DNA from: Glandiceps talaboti
Taxonomy: Eukaryota > Hemichordata > Enteropneusta > Spengelidae
Direction of reading: 5' to 3'
Assembly (NCBI RefSeq): GCF_964340395.1
Contig: NC_135552.1
Span: 4,601,201-4,665,200, forward strand
DNA: 64,000 bases
The notes beneath the pieces were generated by a model. That model ran no database searches and had not been told where the DNA came from. It saw nothing but the letters and a program-made list of their open reading frames with translations. Position 1 is the stretch's first letter; each line of letters opens with the position of its first letter. The translations under genes were made by a program, and so were the position numbers. Below, one piece after another: positions 42,501-57,500 of the stretch.

Positions 42501-45500
42501 ATATAGATTGGCCAGGGTATAAATTCCATAGTTTTGTTTGAAAGTGTTCAACTTGGCTTGTGTGAGCTTTGACTGCTAATATTTTGATATCTGCATATTA
42601 AATATACTCTCAGTCTCTAATTCTTCAATGTTTTATTTCTATGTCAGGTAACTGTCAGTATGATTGAGATCTATAATGAACAAGTCAAAGATCTTCTCAA
42701 CCCTAAAAATACACCAAAGGGAGGTCTAAAAGTCAGAGAACATCGAACAAAAGGTTTTTACGGTAAGTGATTGGTCTATTCTGTGATTGGTCACTTCCAT
42801 TATTGGTCAGTTCTGTGATTGGTCACATCTGTAATTGGTTACTTCTGTGATTGGTTACTTCTGTGATTGGTTACTTCTGTGATTGGTCACTTCTGTGATT
42901 GGTCAGTTCTGTAATTGGTCATACTTCAATATAAGGATACTTCATTGTACCAAACCCTTTCCGTGTGTCCAATGACTTCAGTATAAAGAGATGACAGTGT
43001 ACCTTGTACAAGTATATAGCAGATGCAGGTCAAACTTAGATACCACATTATTTAGTTAGGTTTATCTTGATAAACAGTATGAAAACAAAACTGATTTATA
43101 GATCTACATATTTACAGTTGAGTACTATTATGTTCTAGACATTGTATACAATTATCTAGTCATGAATAGTAGTAAAACTACATTGTATACTTGCATTGTT
43201 GCAATTTTGCCATGATATTGATATAAACACATCATCTACAAATCAATATTTTGTTCATACATCCCAATGTGTATGTCACTTATGTGCTGCCAGGTTTGGA
43301 AAAGAAATCAATCTATGCTTCTTTGGTGCATAACGCCCGTGAGATTGCTCGGCATTGCTGTGTCTATAACTTTACAGTGTTTTTTCTTAAGTTTTGTTTT
43401 TACCTTTTTACTTCCAGTTGATTCAGTAAAAGTAATCCCAGTAAACAGTTTTGCAGACATTGAAAGTCAAATGAATGAAGGTACCAGAAATAGAACAATA
43501 GCAGCTACTAATATGAACGCAACCAGCAGGTATTTACTCCAATACTATTTTTAACTCCTGGACCAGTACTCTTTTTACTTCAGTACTAATTTACATTTTA
43601 GTACTATTTATGTACTTCAGTAATGTTTTATTATTACATAAATTGTATGTACTTGTGCTTACCTGCTTCAGTGCATGTGTGTACTAGTGGTATTTTCACT
43701 GCAGTGCAATGCCAACGACACTATTGCATACCTGTCTGCAAGTGATATGTAAACAGCATACAATTATACCTCTTCCACAAAATCATGTGATCACAGCATC
43801 ATAATATGATTTTTACAGAATTTTGCTCTTTCAGATAAACATATGAAATAATAACAGTACTCCTTGATACGTGAGTGAATACTCCAGGAATTTTCAGAGT
43901 CTCATGTTTTCAGTGTTTTCCGCTGCTGTTGTAGATTTTTTGGGCCCTTCAAAGTCAGTTTTAATTGCCCAATGCTGATGAAAGGATGTTTTGAATCACA
44001 TGCATCTCTAATGGACAGTGACAATGGTAGTACTGAAGAGCACAAATGTTGGTGGTTCTCAGCATATAATTTGTTCTCGATGAGTCCATGGGCAGACTAA
44101 GATTATGATGTGTTATGTTGGGTGTCCTAATAACATAATGTTTGTTTTGTGTACCATTACCTACACTGTATGCAGTCGAGCTCATACCATAGTGACAATC
44201 ACACTACTACAGAAGAGAACTGAAGGTGGTCAGAGTTTATCCAAGACTGCTGTTATCAACCTTGTTGACTTAGCGGGAAGGTATATGTACTACTCAAATT
44301 ATGTCAAATTATTGGAAATTGAATAATAGTCAGCTGTGTATGTACTGATGCAGAATTACATTTACTGCTACATATGCACATTTTTGAAAGCCTTAGTTGC
44401 TGTAAATGGAATGATACACTTCTGAATCATGATATATTTAATATGGTGTTGTACTGGTTGAAATAGGGGTGAATATTGTCAAATAATCAAAATTTATCAA
44501 CATGCCACAAATTCATAGTTGGTAAATAAACATGTCAGTATTCACAATTGTTTACATATGGACATCAAGTTAGTGTACATGTATACTGTACTGATCACAA
44601 AAGTGGTAAACAGAAGGAATAAACTAGTTGAAGGAAAAGTTTTGGTATATTTAGCAATGGGCAAAAAGTAAATGAAAAACAGCATGTGTTCATGTATATG
44701 TATAGCTATTACAGTACAATGTAAGCTATGCTTGGGCTTTGAAAATTGCATTTACTGAAACAGATTCAAAGTAAAAGTGCTATCAAATCTTTATAGGGGA
44801 AGAAAGATAAAGTTAGCTACAAATCAACATATGCTGTGTACTGCATATTCACAGTGAAGACTAACTTATCATACAATGTATGTCTCTGGTTTTTTCATTT
44901 GTCAGTGAGAGAGCTGACCAAACAGGAGCTACAGGTGATAGATTAAAAGAAGGTTCCATGATAAATCAATCTCTGACAACACTTGGAAATGTTATCAAAG
45001 CATTGGGAGATTTGGGATCGGGGAAAAAAGTCTCACATGGTGAGTTGTGCAGTGGATCTTTCTTGTTGTATTCAAATCTGTAAAGGGATACAGTCTGTAT
45101 ATTTATAGCTTTTAATGGTTACTTTAATATATTTAATGTAATAACCTTGTGTTATTCCAAATATCAATGTAGAATGTGCCTTAGGAATAAACTTTTTGAA
45201 CTTTTGTCATCACTTTTTTCAAGGACAATTCCAACCTATTCTCAGTTAAAATCAATAAAACAAATTTGGGATCACTGTACCGGTACATATTTTTGAATTG
45301 AGGTCAAAATGAGTCATGTTATCACTATGGCTATCAAATATTGTGTTAAACACCACTCCAGGAAATAGGTGTTTTCATCATTTCATTATTTCACATAATT
45401 TGCACCCGGTTGCCAAGAAACATCAAATTGAATCTTTTAATTATCTGAACATAATAAGCACTTAGGAATCTTGAATATTCAGTGTTTATGTAAATACATA

Positions 45501-48500
45501 TGTAAGTCTACCAAGTCCTACGATTAAAAAACAATACAGTATCACTTTTTGCATCTTTTACACTTTTTGCATCTTTTTGCAATTTTTGCAAATCCAAAAT
45601 AAATATTCAGTTCCCACCCATATGACCACTTTAATGGTCAAATGTCACAACTACAATGTACTGCAGTCTATATTTTTGTGTACAATATATTTTGATTTGA
45701 TTTGAATGTTGGTTACAAGTTTAGTTATTTGGTTATTTGGACACGTTAGACTACGGTCTATGGTCCTGAAAACATTGTAGTCCAAATATCAAGTCACTAC
45801 TACATGTGTATGATGTGTTTACAGAGTTATAGACAATACTGTTAATGGCAGAGTTGCCACACTGAAATGTATACACTACCAAGAAATGTTAGGAAATGTC
45901 AAATTTTACACCAAATATGTATACTGATGATGCAGTATAATTATGTAAATTGTAGTTGCATATTTGCTGAAAAGTGAGAAATATACATGTAACAATAAAC
46001 TGATGAGAATATTCTTTGCTTTTCCCCAACTTAACCTAAGTTACACTTGCTGCAGTGACCCATTTCTGTTAATATAACACTGCTCCCTAGCTACCAGCTG
46101 TCACTGTTTTTGCCTATTTCACATGTACATGTATTACATCAAGGTTCCAGAATATTGGCAACAGAGGACAAATTTCTAACCGATTTCCCTACAAAATTAC
46201 ATGAAAGACTACAGAAAGGGTAACATTTTCAAAATGTGCTCCATTACACCAGGGATGTAAGGCCTACTGGTAAAATTAAAAAAAAAAAAGTATAACATAC
46301 AACATATTTCACAAAGTTTTTCTTAGATTTGTGCCTCAGGAAAGTAACTCCAGTATATAGAGTACTGAGATTGACAAACAGTTTCCCCCAAAAATTCAAT
46401 ACTTGTAGGTAACATATCACACAAGTGCAACATTTTCATTTCTTTTACAGCTTTTAGCACTTTTCCTTCACTTCAAAGCGCTCTCTGCCTGGCTGCATTA
46501 CACATCCAATAAAAACATAGCGGTTAGCTGACTTGGTAAGATTTTATCACATACTAACTATTTCACTCGCACCATTTCACTTAAATTACTAAATCTCATT
46601 GCATCACTGTTGTCATATGTTTGCTTCATTAGTAGCCAAGTATCTGGTGAATGTTCTTACCTTTCCAAATGGGAACTGATCACTGATTAGCTTTGTTTTT
46701 GCTAGTTGCCAGTCCTACACAGTTTCAGAAATATAACATTAAACTTTTTCCATATATCAGATTGTTGGACTTTTGAACACTTGTATCAGTCACTCTCAGA
46801 GATTCATTGAGAGCCCACACCTCTTAAATACTTCTGACTTGTGCATTTTTTGCGTAGTTAAAAATTAAATTGAAAAATATCTTTGACAAATTTAAAGTTA
46901 AAGTTAAGTCCACAACTTAGAAAGCCAATGATTCAGTATCCAAACCTAACCTAAATCAAATTTAGTATTTCATACAACAATGATGGAGAGGACATTCCAT
47001 CCACCTAGATACCGTTGTGTTCTGTAGACAATCACTTACTGTAGGATCAATACATACTTCAGTGAGTACAACTTAAATAGGGGAAAAAATATAAACAATT
47101 AGTTAAAAACGGTTCCAGTTTTGAACCAGCTATTGGGACTTTAAACAGTAAATAACATACTGATGTATGAAGGTATTGGCTGTATATTCTAAGCACCACT
47201 GAACATTATTTAACTTTGGATATTTGGTGCTATATAAGTTTGTTTGATACATATATCGGTATAGAGACTAATGTAAACTACACCTCAGAAATAAGCTCTT
47301 TAAACTTTTGCTGTTACTTTGTTCAACAAGACTCAAACCTATTCTCAGTTAAAATTTAAAAAAATCTGGGTATTAACAACATGTATACAAATATTTGAAC
47401 TAGAGGTCAAAATGGTATCAAAATTTAGTTGTTTTAGAATCCAATATGGCCACCAAATCCAATATGGCCGCCAAATCCAATATGGCCACCAAATACTGTG
47501 ATAAACTCTATGGGAAAATAAGAGAGTTAAGATCTCCTTGAAACTAGATTGTGAACAACCAAATTTCTTTTATTATATCAAAAGGACAATGAACAAGGTT
47601 TTTATATGGCAAAGTTTGGAGAGAAATAAGGAACTTTGATTTTCAGGGAAATATACTATTTTAGTTGATTTGAAGTTTCTTGATTTATTAAGTTGGTTGC
47701 CATTATAAGTTTTACACTGACAATCCATCAAAGTTTATAGATATTGTTTACTTTGAAATGATGTGATTATCATAATTGTCATTACAGTTCCCTACAGAGA
47801 CTCAGTACTGACCAGACTTTTAAAGAATGCCCTGGGTGGAAACAGTAAAACAATTATGGTAAGGAAAGATGAATTTCTAAACACAGACTAAGTAATTTAT
47901 ATGTCACACATCAAGATATACATTGGACACATGGAAGAAAGGCTAATAAACGTAATGAATACACTAAATGATAAAAAAATGGACAATTTGTGTTGTCAAA
48001 TGTGTGTAACATGTGTGAGATAAATAAATCACCAGAGGCAACTCTGCTTCCGACATGTCACATGACATCAATACAAGAAATAATAAACAGACAATAAATA
48101 CCTGAAGTGAAACGGAAAATGGACATTTGTTTTGTCAAATGTGTTTAACACATGTGTGATAGACTCAATCAGTAAGAACTAACTCTGATTCTGACTGGCC
48201 AGTGTCTACTGTGAAGAAGACCCTCTGTGTGTCGAGGGTCCAAACATGATTTGAAATAATGAATGATACTTTGACTTTTAGACCTCAGACCTTGTATGTT
48301 ATTTTTCTGACACTGATCTGTGCCTGTAGTTTTAATATTGCCTCCTGTCATATCATTTTGTATAATTATTTACAGATAGCAGCAATTAGTCCGGCAGATA
48401 TTAATTATGAAGAAACTCTCTCTACATTGAGATATGGTAAGATTACAATGAGATAGATCAAATTATAGCAATTATCATACACCCAATATTGCTTCCAATG

Positions 48501-51500
48501 CAATTCAGTGGATCCTTCGAACCCAGGCAATATTTCTCTGTATGGCACACTTTGCCCAAATTATGGCAAGTGGCACACTCATTGATATCTGTTTACTCAG
48601 TGATTTGTCTTGGATATTGAGCAATATCTTGGATATAAAATAATGTTTCACTATCAATTTATGTGGTTGTGTCATTGAAATTATGCTTCCATGTCACTAC
48701 ATAAGGGGTATATGATAAAAACTTTACAACCTGGATATTGATTTTGCTTACTGACCCTCCTAAAGTTGAGCCCTTCCACCGTACAGCCTCGGTCAGCAAA
48801 ACCCACATCCGGGCTGTAAAGATTATTCTCAATATTTTGACCACCACAGAACCTGACTAGAAGTAGAACATGTGATGCGGCATGACATTGCTGGAGATTA
48901 GGGCTATAGAAAGTTGATCGATAGATCGATTGATTGATTGATTGATTGATCTGTACCATATGTATACATTACAAAAGAGATTGCAGTGGACAAGCATATG
49001 ATTGTAAATGTGAAATATGGTAAAAATTGGGTTATCCTTTTAATGAAATAAACAGATTGAGATATTTAGACAAGAAATACATTCATTAAATAAACCTCTG
49101 TTCTGATCTTTTGTGAAGTATTTCATCATCCTAAACATTGTTGATTTCATGTTAACAGCTGACAGAGCTAAGTCCATCAAAACCAAGGCAGTTGTCAATG
49201 AAAGTGAAACTGATAAATTGATCCGAGAGTTAAAAGAAGAGAATGCACGTCTTCTACAACAAATGATGTCTGGTGGTAATAATGCTGCATTAGGACAAAT
49301 GATGGGAATACCTGAAGACGGTAAAGATATATTTGTTGGATTTTATTTGTGAAGTTGTTAAAGGCAGACAAGTATGCCATGGAGATGTTGGTTGATTGAG
49401 GTCCCAGTTTACAGATAGGCACAATTTTAAATTTGTAACACTGAACCCATGAGGGATGACCCTCACTTCTATAGGAGATAAGTGTTTACATAATGAACTA
49501 TCCAGTATAAATAAAAGGTTATTTAAAATTTCTTTCTTTCTTTCTTTCTTTCTTTCTTTATTTATTTATTGATTGATTGATTGATTGCTGTAACGTTTTG
49601 ATATAAGTTATTGGATAGAATGTAGGTGTCATTCTAGGATGGTACATTGTATCTCTGATGATTCTGTTGTCCTTGAGAGTGCTATTTTCACTATCTTGAT
49701 TACAGGGTGATTACAAAAATGTATATATATTGGGCACTGAGAAAGGAACTGCTATCACCCACTTGTGTGTAATCGTACCAAATCAAACAGCAACACTCAC
49801 TGTGTTAGTTTGTGTCCATAAACTGAAACCTAGAGTAGTAAATGTTTCAGGTGGTTAAAAATGTGGTTACCAGCCTGTGGAGAATGCCTCTAATGTCCGG
49901 TCTAATCTAGTGCATACATGTATTAGCTCAGGGGCGCGTTCGGTAGCCAAAACGTTTTGTCATTGTTTGGCCCTGGCCCTGTTTTGAAGCGTATAATGCA
50001 TGTTGCGCGTGAAAAACAAAAGATGGCGGCACATCCAAGCAGAAGATTGTTGCATTTTGTGTACATTCAGCACTCATCACTGAAAAGACAATGCGCATAG
50101 TTAAATCACACCTTTGCAGTACTGTCAGGATGCTAGAATGCCTAAAAAAGGCCTGTTATTTATGCATACACTATTTTTACACTAATGAAGTGATCTTTGA
50201 CCTGTGACCTGACCCCAAGTTTATCTTGCATTGCTCAATGTACGTCAAATCGACCGTACCATTATCCCGATGGGTATTCGTATTTCTAAATACCGTTGCC
50301 AATTGTAAATGACCAATTCCATCAACTTTTTTTGCAGTGCTGAATCAAAACTAATGTGCACTAAGTAATCCTACACAAAAACTCAAGTTCGCCGATGAAG
50401 TGAGAATTCGTGGCTGCCATCTTGGCTTTTGACGAGTCACCTCTCTCTTCCACCTTCCTTCGTCCCAGGTCGCCTGCAAAAAACTATGACAATTAGTCGT
50501 TTGGGAACAAAACATTTTGAAACGTCCGCGGGCGTTTTGTCTACCGAATGCGCCCCAGATCATATTTAAGGGGTCATATGACTAGGTTCAAAGATCAAAG
50601 GTTATAGTCCAAAGATCGTTAAGATTCAGTTATTGAAAGTACCTGTATTGTCTCCAAATTTCAGCACTTAAGTGTACACTTAGGAGAACCGATTAATTGA
50701 AACTTTGAATTTATCGATATGCTTTTGACGAGTGGCAATTAAAATTACCATGGGAATTTCTTGAGTAGGAAATGATTGAAATATCAGTGTGATATTACTC
50801 TGTTACAGAGGTTGAAGAGATGAAAAAAATGTTAGAGGGACAAATCAGAAGAAATAAAGAGGAAATGGCAGATATGGAAAAATCATGGCAACAAAGACTG
50901 GCTGAAACTGAAGCCTCTAGTATGGTAAGTGATAACATGTATTATCAGATTGTCTACTTTGCATGACAACTAGCATGGTACATGATAACTAGCATGGTAT
51001 GTGACAACTAGGATGGTATGTGAAATGATGGCCATGGGAACAATAGAAAAACATGATAAATTGAACATAACATAACAGAGTAGATGGGTTGTCAGTGGCT
51101 GAGTGGTTAAACCACTTTTGCCTCTTACCATTGTAGTCGGGGTTTAAAATCGATTCTGGGTTTGATTAAAATTTGCCAGCTGTATTAAAGTAAGAAGAGT
51201 GTCATCAATATCATTATTTTGCGGGTCGACAGGCCTAAATGTGGGTCGATATGCGGGTTGTTCAAAATGACAATTATTTGTATAAAATCATCCAAAACAT
51301 ATATGAGTTTACAAAAAATATTGACAAATGAATACATATACACGTAAATAATCTGTATGAGCACATAAGTATTCAGTCAATACTATGGTGATGAACCTCA
51401 CTATGATGATGATTAACTTTTTTAGTATTATAGTAATGACATGGATAGAATACAGTACAGGGAGCTCTATTGTGACAATAACAGAGACAAAATTACTGCA

Positions 51501-54500
51501 TGCACTGATTATTCCATTATTCATTATTTAGTTTCAAGATTGTGGCTGTTCCACTATTCCTTTCTGTTCCTCAGTGATGTAACTATGGCCTACCTACTGG
51601 TTGTCATCTTGCTGTGGTCAGGCTAGTGTGTAGGAGCCATATTGTGTAACTAGTCAGACTAATTTGATTGTATAAGATAGATTTCAGCCATAAAACTTGA
51701 CTTGATGTTTTTTAGAACAACAGGACCACTTCCTGTTATCAGTAAGAGTTGTTTCAGAGATAAGTTGGTCCACTGTCATCTCTGAGGTCTTAATATATAA
51801 TCATTGTAAGTACAGAATTGGGATATTTTCTGAAGTCAGTGCTATGCTAACTATAATCATTTTTTGAAATAGCCATCATGTTTAGGGGTGGGGGTTTAAT
51901 ACACAAAATTACGTGTGCAATTAGCCCAGCACATTAGGTTCTATGTAATAGTACAGTGCATGTGACCTGCACAATAAGTTACCCCCAGTGGCCAGCCAAC
52001 TAGTTTTTTTATTTTAAAAAGTGAGTAAATTAACATTTAATGGAAAAATAATAGCGACCCGCAGCCCACACAATAGTTATACTCACTTCCCCACAGTAAC
52101 CCACAGCAGCCCGCAACCCACACAACAGTTACATTCCCAGGCCCGCAGTGTCGGACCCGCAGCAGCTCACAACCTGAACAAAGCGACCCGCAGTGGCCCG
52201 CAGCAGCCCGCAACCCACACAATAGTTACACTCTGTGTCGTTCAGTTTGACTCTACCGAACAACACAGGTTTTCCCCGGGTACTCTGGTTTCCTCCTGCA
52301 TTAACACTGAACCTTCCTCCTGTAATTGAGCAATGCCTGTTGGATAGTTTATAAATAAATAAATAAATAAATAAAGTGCACCTGTTAATTACAAAACAGC
52401 CATCTGTAAGCCATTATCTGGATTTGCCTATCATGTACATTTGTATGTTCATGAGGAATTCTTGTTCCTGTTCAGTTACATGTACCAGTACATGACACAT
52501 GTAGTGGACGATTTTGTTAACATTTGCTATGAATACAGATTAAGATGATGTGGTTTGTAATTAAAGTAAACTTGATATGCTGTATATACTTATTTTCAAT
52601 TCCTACTTTTATTGGTATTCAGGCCCATAAACGGCAAAATGTAAGTGTAGACATATTGCCATGTACTGCACTAAAGTGAATCTATTGTGTTGTGATGTCA
52701 CGTTTATTGTGTCAGTAATATTAAATGCATTTTACTGTACTGTTATGTTTGCATAGCATATTTTGTGTTCCTGTGTTGGACTGCACTGTATTATGTTTTA
52801 ATAGTTCAGCGTAGAATTGTCTTGCTGTGCATTGTTTTCCTATAGTGCTGTGCCTTGATGTGTTGTGTTGTGCTGTTCTGTACTGTGCTATGTTGTGTTT
52901 TGTTGCATTGTGATGTGTTGTGCGTTGTGTTGTGTAATGCTGTGGTGTGTTGTGTTGTGGTGTGTTGTGTTGTGTTGTGTTGTGTTGTGTTGTGTTGTGT
53001 TGCATGGTATTGTGCTGTGCTGTGTGGTGTGGTGTGGTGTTGTGTTGTAATGTGTTGTGCCATGCCGTGCAATGCAGTGCCGTGCTGTGCAGCAATCAAT
53101 CTTCAATCAATTGACTTCACAGAATTTTTGCAACTTTTTGAACCTGAAGTGACATGGTGCAATGTAGTTCATGTACTTATTTTCTCAAGACGTGGGTTAA
53201 CTGTGAAATCCTCCTTGTTTGACAGGATAAACTTATAGCTGAACAGAAGAAACAAGCACAGATGAAAGTTGTTCCACATTTTTGGAATCTAAATGAAGAT
53301 CCTTCTTTGACAGCAATGATTGTACATTTTGTTACTGAAGGTAGATAATATACATAATGTAATTGTATAGTTTAGTTAGTATGTGCTCCACTCATAATAC
53401 AATACATAGAGTTTTTTGTCATGAATCAAGAGACTAATAGTCTATTCCAGTCCAGCAGTGTTCTCCCCAGGTCCATTTTAGGATGTCAAACAACATTACT
53501 TGAAATGTGAAAATTTAACAAAATCATTTGCATAGCAAAACATTCAACTCATATGCAAATTGACAATGATGATTTGGTAGTCTTCTTGGGAGAACACTTA
53601 ACCTAGAGACTTGGCTAGCCTGCTTGACATACTGGCTTTTCAAGCAAATGATATTTTCAATCTGAATACTAGGCAAGTCTGTGGGCTAAATCTATACAGG
53701 ATGTCCACCACAATATTGCCTTAATGCATTGGATAAAGTATAGTGTGTTCATCTATCATCATGATTACAATGTATTGTGTAATGGCATTGCTCTAAATTA
53801 AACATAGAAATTAGATGTGCAGTCTAGATAAAGTAGCAAACACAGTCTGTACAGAGGCCCCCTTTTCAGCTAATGTTTGTGTACCAAATACAAAAAAACC
53901 CAATATATGTATATGCCAAAATATATCTCAGAGCAAATCAGCATCAACACAACAGGATGAACTGGTTGAGTATGCATATAGAGACTTGTTTTCTAAAACT
54001 TGGCAGCTTTTGAATTTTTTGGTAACCGAAAAAATGACAACATGATGTATATGTTTATGTCAAATCTGAATACCTGATTAAGAACTCTACTAGTTACAAG
54101 ACATAATTCAACATGTGTTTGTATTTGGATAGTATAAGGATACTTCAATATGCATGAAAAGGAACCACCACATACCATATAGTTACAGCATATACCCCTT
54201 TAAGGACAAGTTTTAATATCAAGTTTGCAGACTGTTTGGAGGGACAGGTTCATGCAAACTTGATATTCCACCTCTTGTGTGTCAGTCAAAGCAACTACTT
54301 TCAACATTCAGCTGTGAAAACATTTTATTGTTGCAAAGTAACACCTTACTGTAAATGGGTAACTCCAAATACTACTACATAAAAGAGGTGTGAGCATTGT
54401 GTTTATTCAACATAAGGGCAGCTGATCACATGTCATACAACAAAGGGCTTTGCAATTCATATCTTTTGTTTTCTCTTTTGAGCACTTAAATCACGCTTAT

Positions 54501-57500
54501 AGTTTTCAGAGATTGAGAATTCATAGTTAAATACACACCCCAGTTCGTGCATTTACAGTATATAAATGGGTACCTGGTAGGATGTGATTGTTATATGGTG
54601 GATATGCTTAGAAACAGTATGTGTGCTTTATGGGACAGTGACAATATGATAAAAATAAAACATTTTATGTACATTTATACTAGTGGTGATAACAGTACTT
54701 TTACTTTAACTTGTTGGAGAGTTCAATATGAAATTATTCACTTATTTGTTATTTGCCAGGTGTGACTAAGATTGGTAATGGTGCGTCATCGCAGGCTGAT
54801 ATTCTACTGAAAGGTCTCAGGTAAAAAGATTACGTCGTCTCCTATATGATTACATCATCATCTACTATATGATTACATCATTGTATCCTATATGATTACA
54901 TCATCATCTCCTATATGATTACATCATTGTTTCCTATATGATTACATCATTGTCTCCTATATGATTACATCATTGTTTCCTATATGATTACATCATTGTC
55001 TCCTATATGATTACATCATTGTATCCTATATGATTACATCATCATCTCCTATATGATTACATCATCATCTACTATATGATTACATCATTGTCTACTATAT
55101 GATTACATCATTGTCTACTATATGATTACATCATTGTCTACTATATGATTACATCATTGTTTCCTATATGATTACATCATTGTCTCCTATATGATTAGAT
55201 TACATCATTGTCTCCTATATGAGTCAGTATTCTATATTTTTTGAACGTTTGATATATGCATTAACAATTTCACTTCAGAGAAGTCAAAATTGACTTCCAA
55301 TGTAAGGCACCATGAAACTATATTGATTTTGGGTTAATTTCACTCTATGAATGTAATAGTTTGAGTTACTTACAGATCTCATATCGGAGAGAACAGTGCA
55401 ATATTTGTTTGAAATAATAAGTTACAGTATTTGACTAAGAGATAGTATTCTAGGACTGTTGTAATGCTATGTATACGCAAAAGGTGACAATATTTGAGTG
55501 TTTTCTGTGACTTAAATGGCACAAGCTGAGTTCATGAGTTTTTTACTCAAGTGAAAATATATATAATTATATATTTTTAAAAACACATTCCAGTATAATG
55601 TTAATGATGGTACATGTCTTCTATAACATTCCAAATGTCTGCTGGCATTGTTAGAACAGTTGATTGTATAGTAGCGAGTTCCTCAATATTTTTTGATAAT
55701 TATAATTATAATAATTTATATGATTGGAACATTTATGAGTTATATCATTCTTAATACCAGGTTCAGTCTATTTCAAGTGGTGATTATGTATGCTTCAGTA
55801 GGTACAATACACTGAATACCTTTTAAATATACCATAAAAACTATGACAAAAAACATACAAACTCAGCTTGTGCCTCTTTAATAATATAGCATATATAAAC
55901 AAAGTGTGACAGTATTTGAGACTGTACAATTACAATTTTGATATTGGCATGTAAACATGATTAACTTTGAAACTGTTTGTAATGTTTTAAGTTTTAAATC
56001 TGTGATACAGTAACTCTTCATGTTCACTCCAAGCTACAGTCACATTCACATGACATGTATACTTTACTGACTACAGTATCCAGAAAGATCATGCCATTGT
56101 GACAAACAAGAAAATGATAGTTAAACTTAAGGTGTGCAAGAATGCTAAGGTGTTGATTAACGGCAAAGAAATCACGGAAGATGTGGTAGAACTACACCAT
56201 AATGACAGGTAAGTGATCAGAGAGACACGATGACAAGATAGTTACATCACAAAAAAAGTATTCAATGAAAAATTGTAAAATGTTGAAAAGTTTGAAGTAA
56301 AGATGTTAAACATGCATGGTTGGATATTTCCAAAAATGTGTATGCTACATTTTATATTGTAAACATGTTTACTTTGAATTCAGTGTGCTGGTGCCAGAAC
56401 ATATATTTTACAAATTTTAGCAAATGGTGTTTTCAAGTACTACCCTAGTAGTTATTTTGATATTTTCACAAAAGTGCTTAGGGATGATCACACAATGTCG
56501 CACAAGCTCAATAAACAAACATCGTTCATTTAGGACAAAACTCCCTCCCCTAAATGAATGTTCACAAGTGTGACATATGATGTTTATATATGATGTAAAC
56601 ACTTATGAAAACTGTAGTGGTCACACCACTATGATCAGTGTACTGTAAAATCATGAATGTAAACATGAAGTTCCAACCATATGAACCTGTTAACTGAGAT
56701 GATTTTAAACACATCAAAATGCTAACAGAAACCAAGCACTGTATCTCACATTAGAAGTAAATTTTTATCAACTTATCAACATCACAGTCACTGTAGTAAA
56801 TACATAAGCTGTTACCATTGAAGGCGTGAAAGTTTTTTAAATTTGGTTTAAAAGCGTGAAAATGAAGTTCAGCAATTGCATTGATGCCAGACCACCTCCC
56901 CATCCCCATCCCCCTCCCCCTCCCCCTCCCTAAATGAATGAAGTTCGCATATTGAGCTCTTGTGACATTGTGCAATTGTCACTTAGAAAGATATCCGTTC
57001 AACAACCACTACCTTGGTTTCTGGTCAAACAAGGAAGAGATGATTGGAGGTCAACAGGGGATGGGGTTAACATTCACAAACAAATCAGATGGTCTTAGGA
57101 CACTAGTAACTATTGTATAATGAATTTTAGTTGACAAGAAACTTTCAAAAGAACTCAGCTCCCCGGTTATCTTGTACAGCTAAAGAGAAATCTGATGAAT
57201 ATCAATGCTGAATGTGTAGTGTTTCATCTTCCCACACCTCCCCCCCCCCCCCCACACACACACACGCAACAGTATTGTTTTGATTTCATACACAGGGTAA
57301 TGTTTGGGTCCAATCATCTATATGTGTTCCATCATCCACAAGATTTGGCCAAATATATGAAGTCTGGTAAGAAAGAGGAAAAAGTTAGCTATGATCAAGC
57401 CCAGGCTGAGATTGCTGAAAATTCAGGATTTCACATTGAAGCAAGACCTGGCATGTCTAAATGTGAGTACTAAATTAATAAATCAACTTTTACATAACAT

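Noticed and set aside
52721-53238. Cys-Val-rich and His-Asn-Thr-rich ORFs on both strands
   Set aside because: Translation of a TGTTG pentanucleotide array; composition and overlap on both strands mark it as non-coding.
57195-57473. Exon 17 starting upstream at the ATG near 57195
   Set aside because: That stretch is C-rich intron with a CACA tract. The AG at 57294-57295 gives the correct FHA continuation from exon 16.
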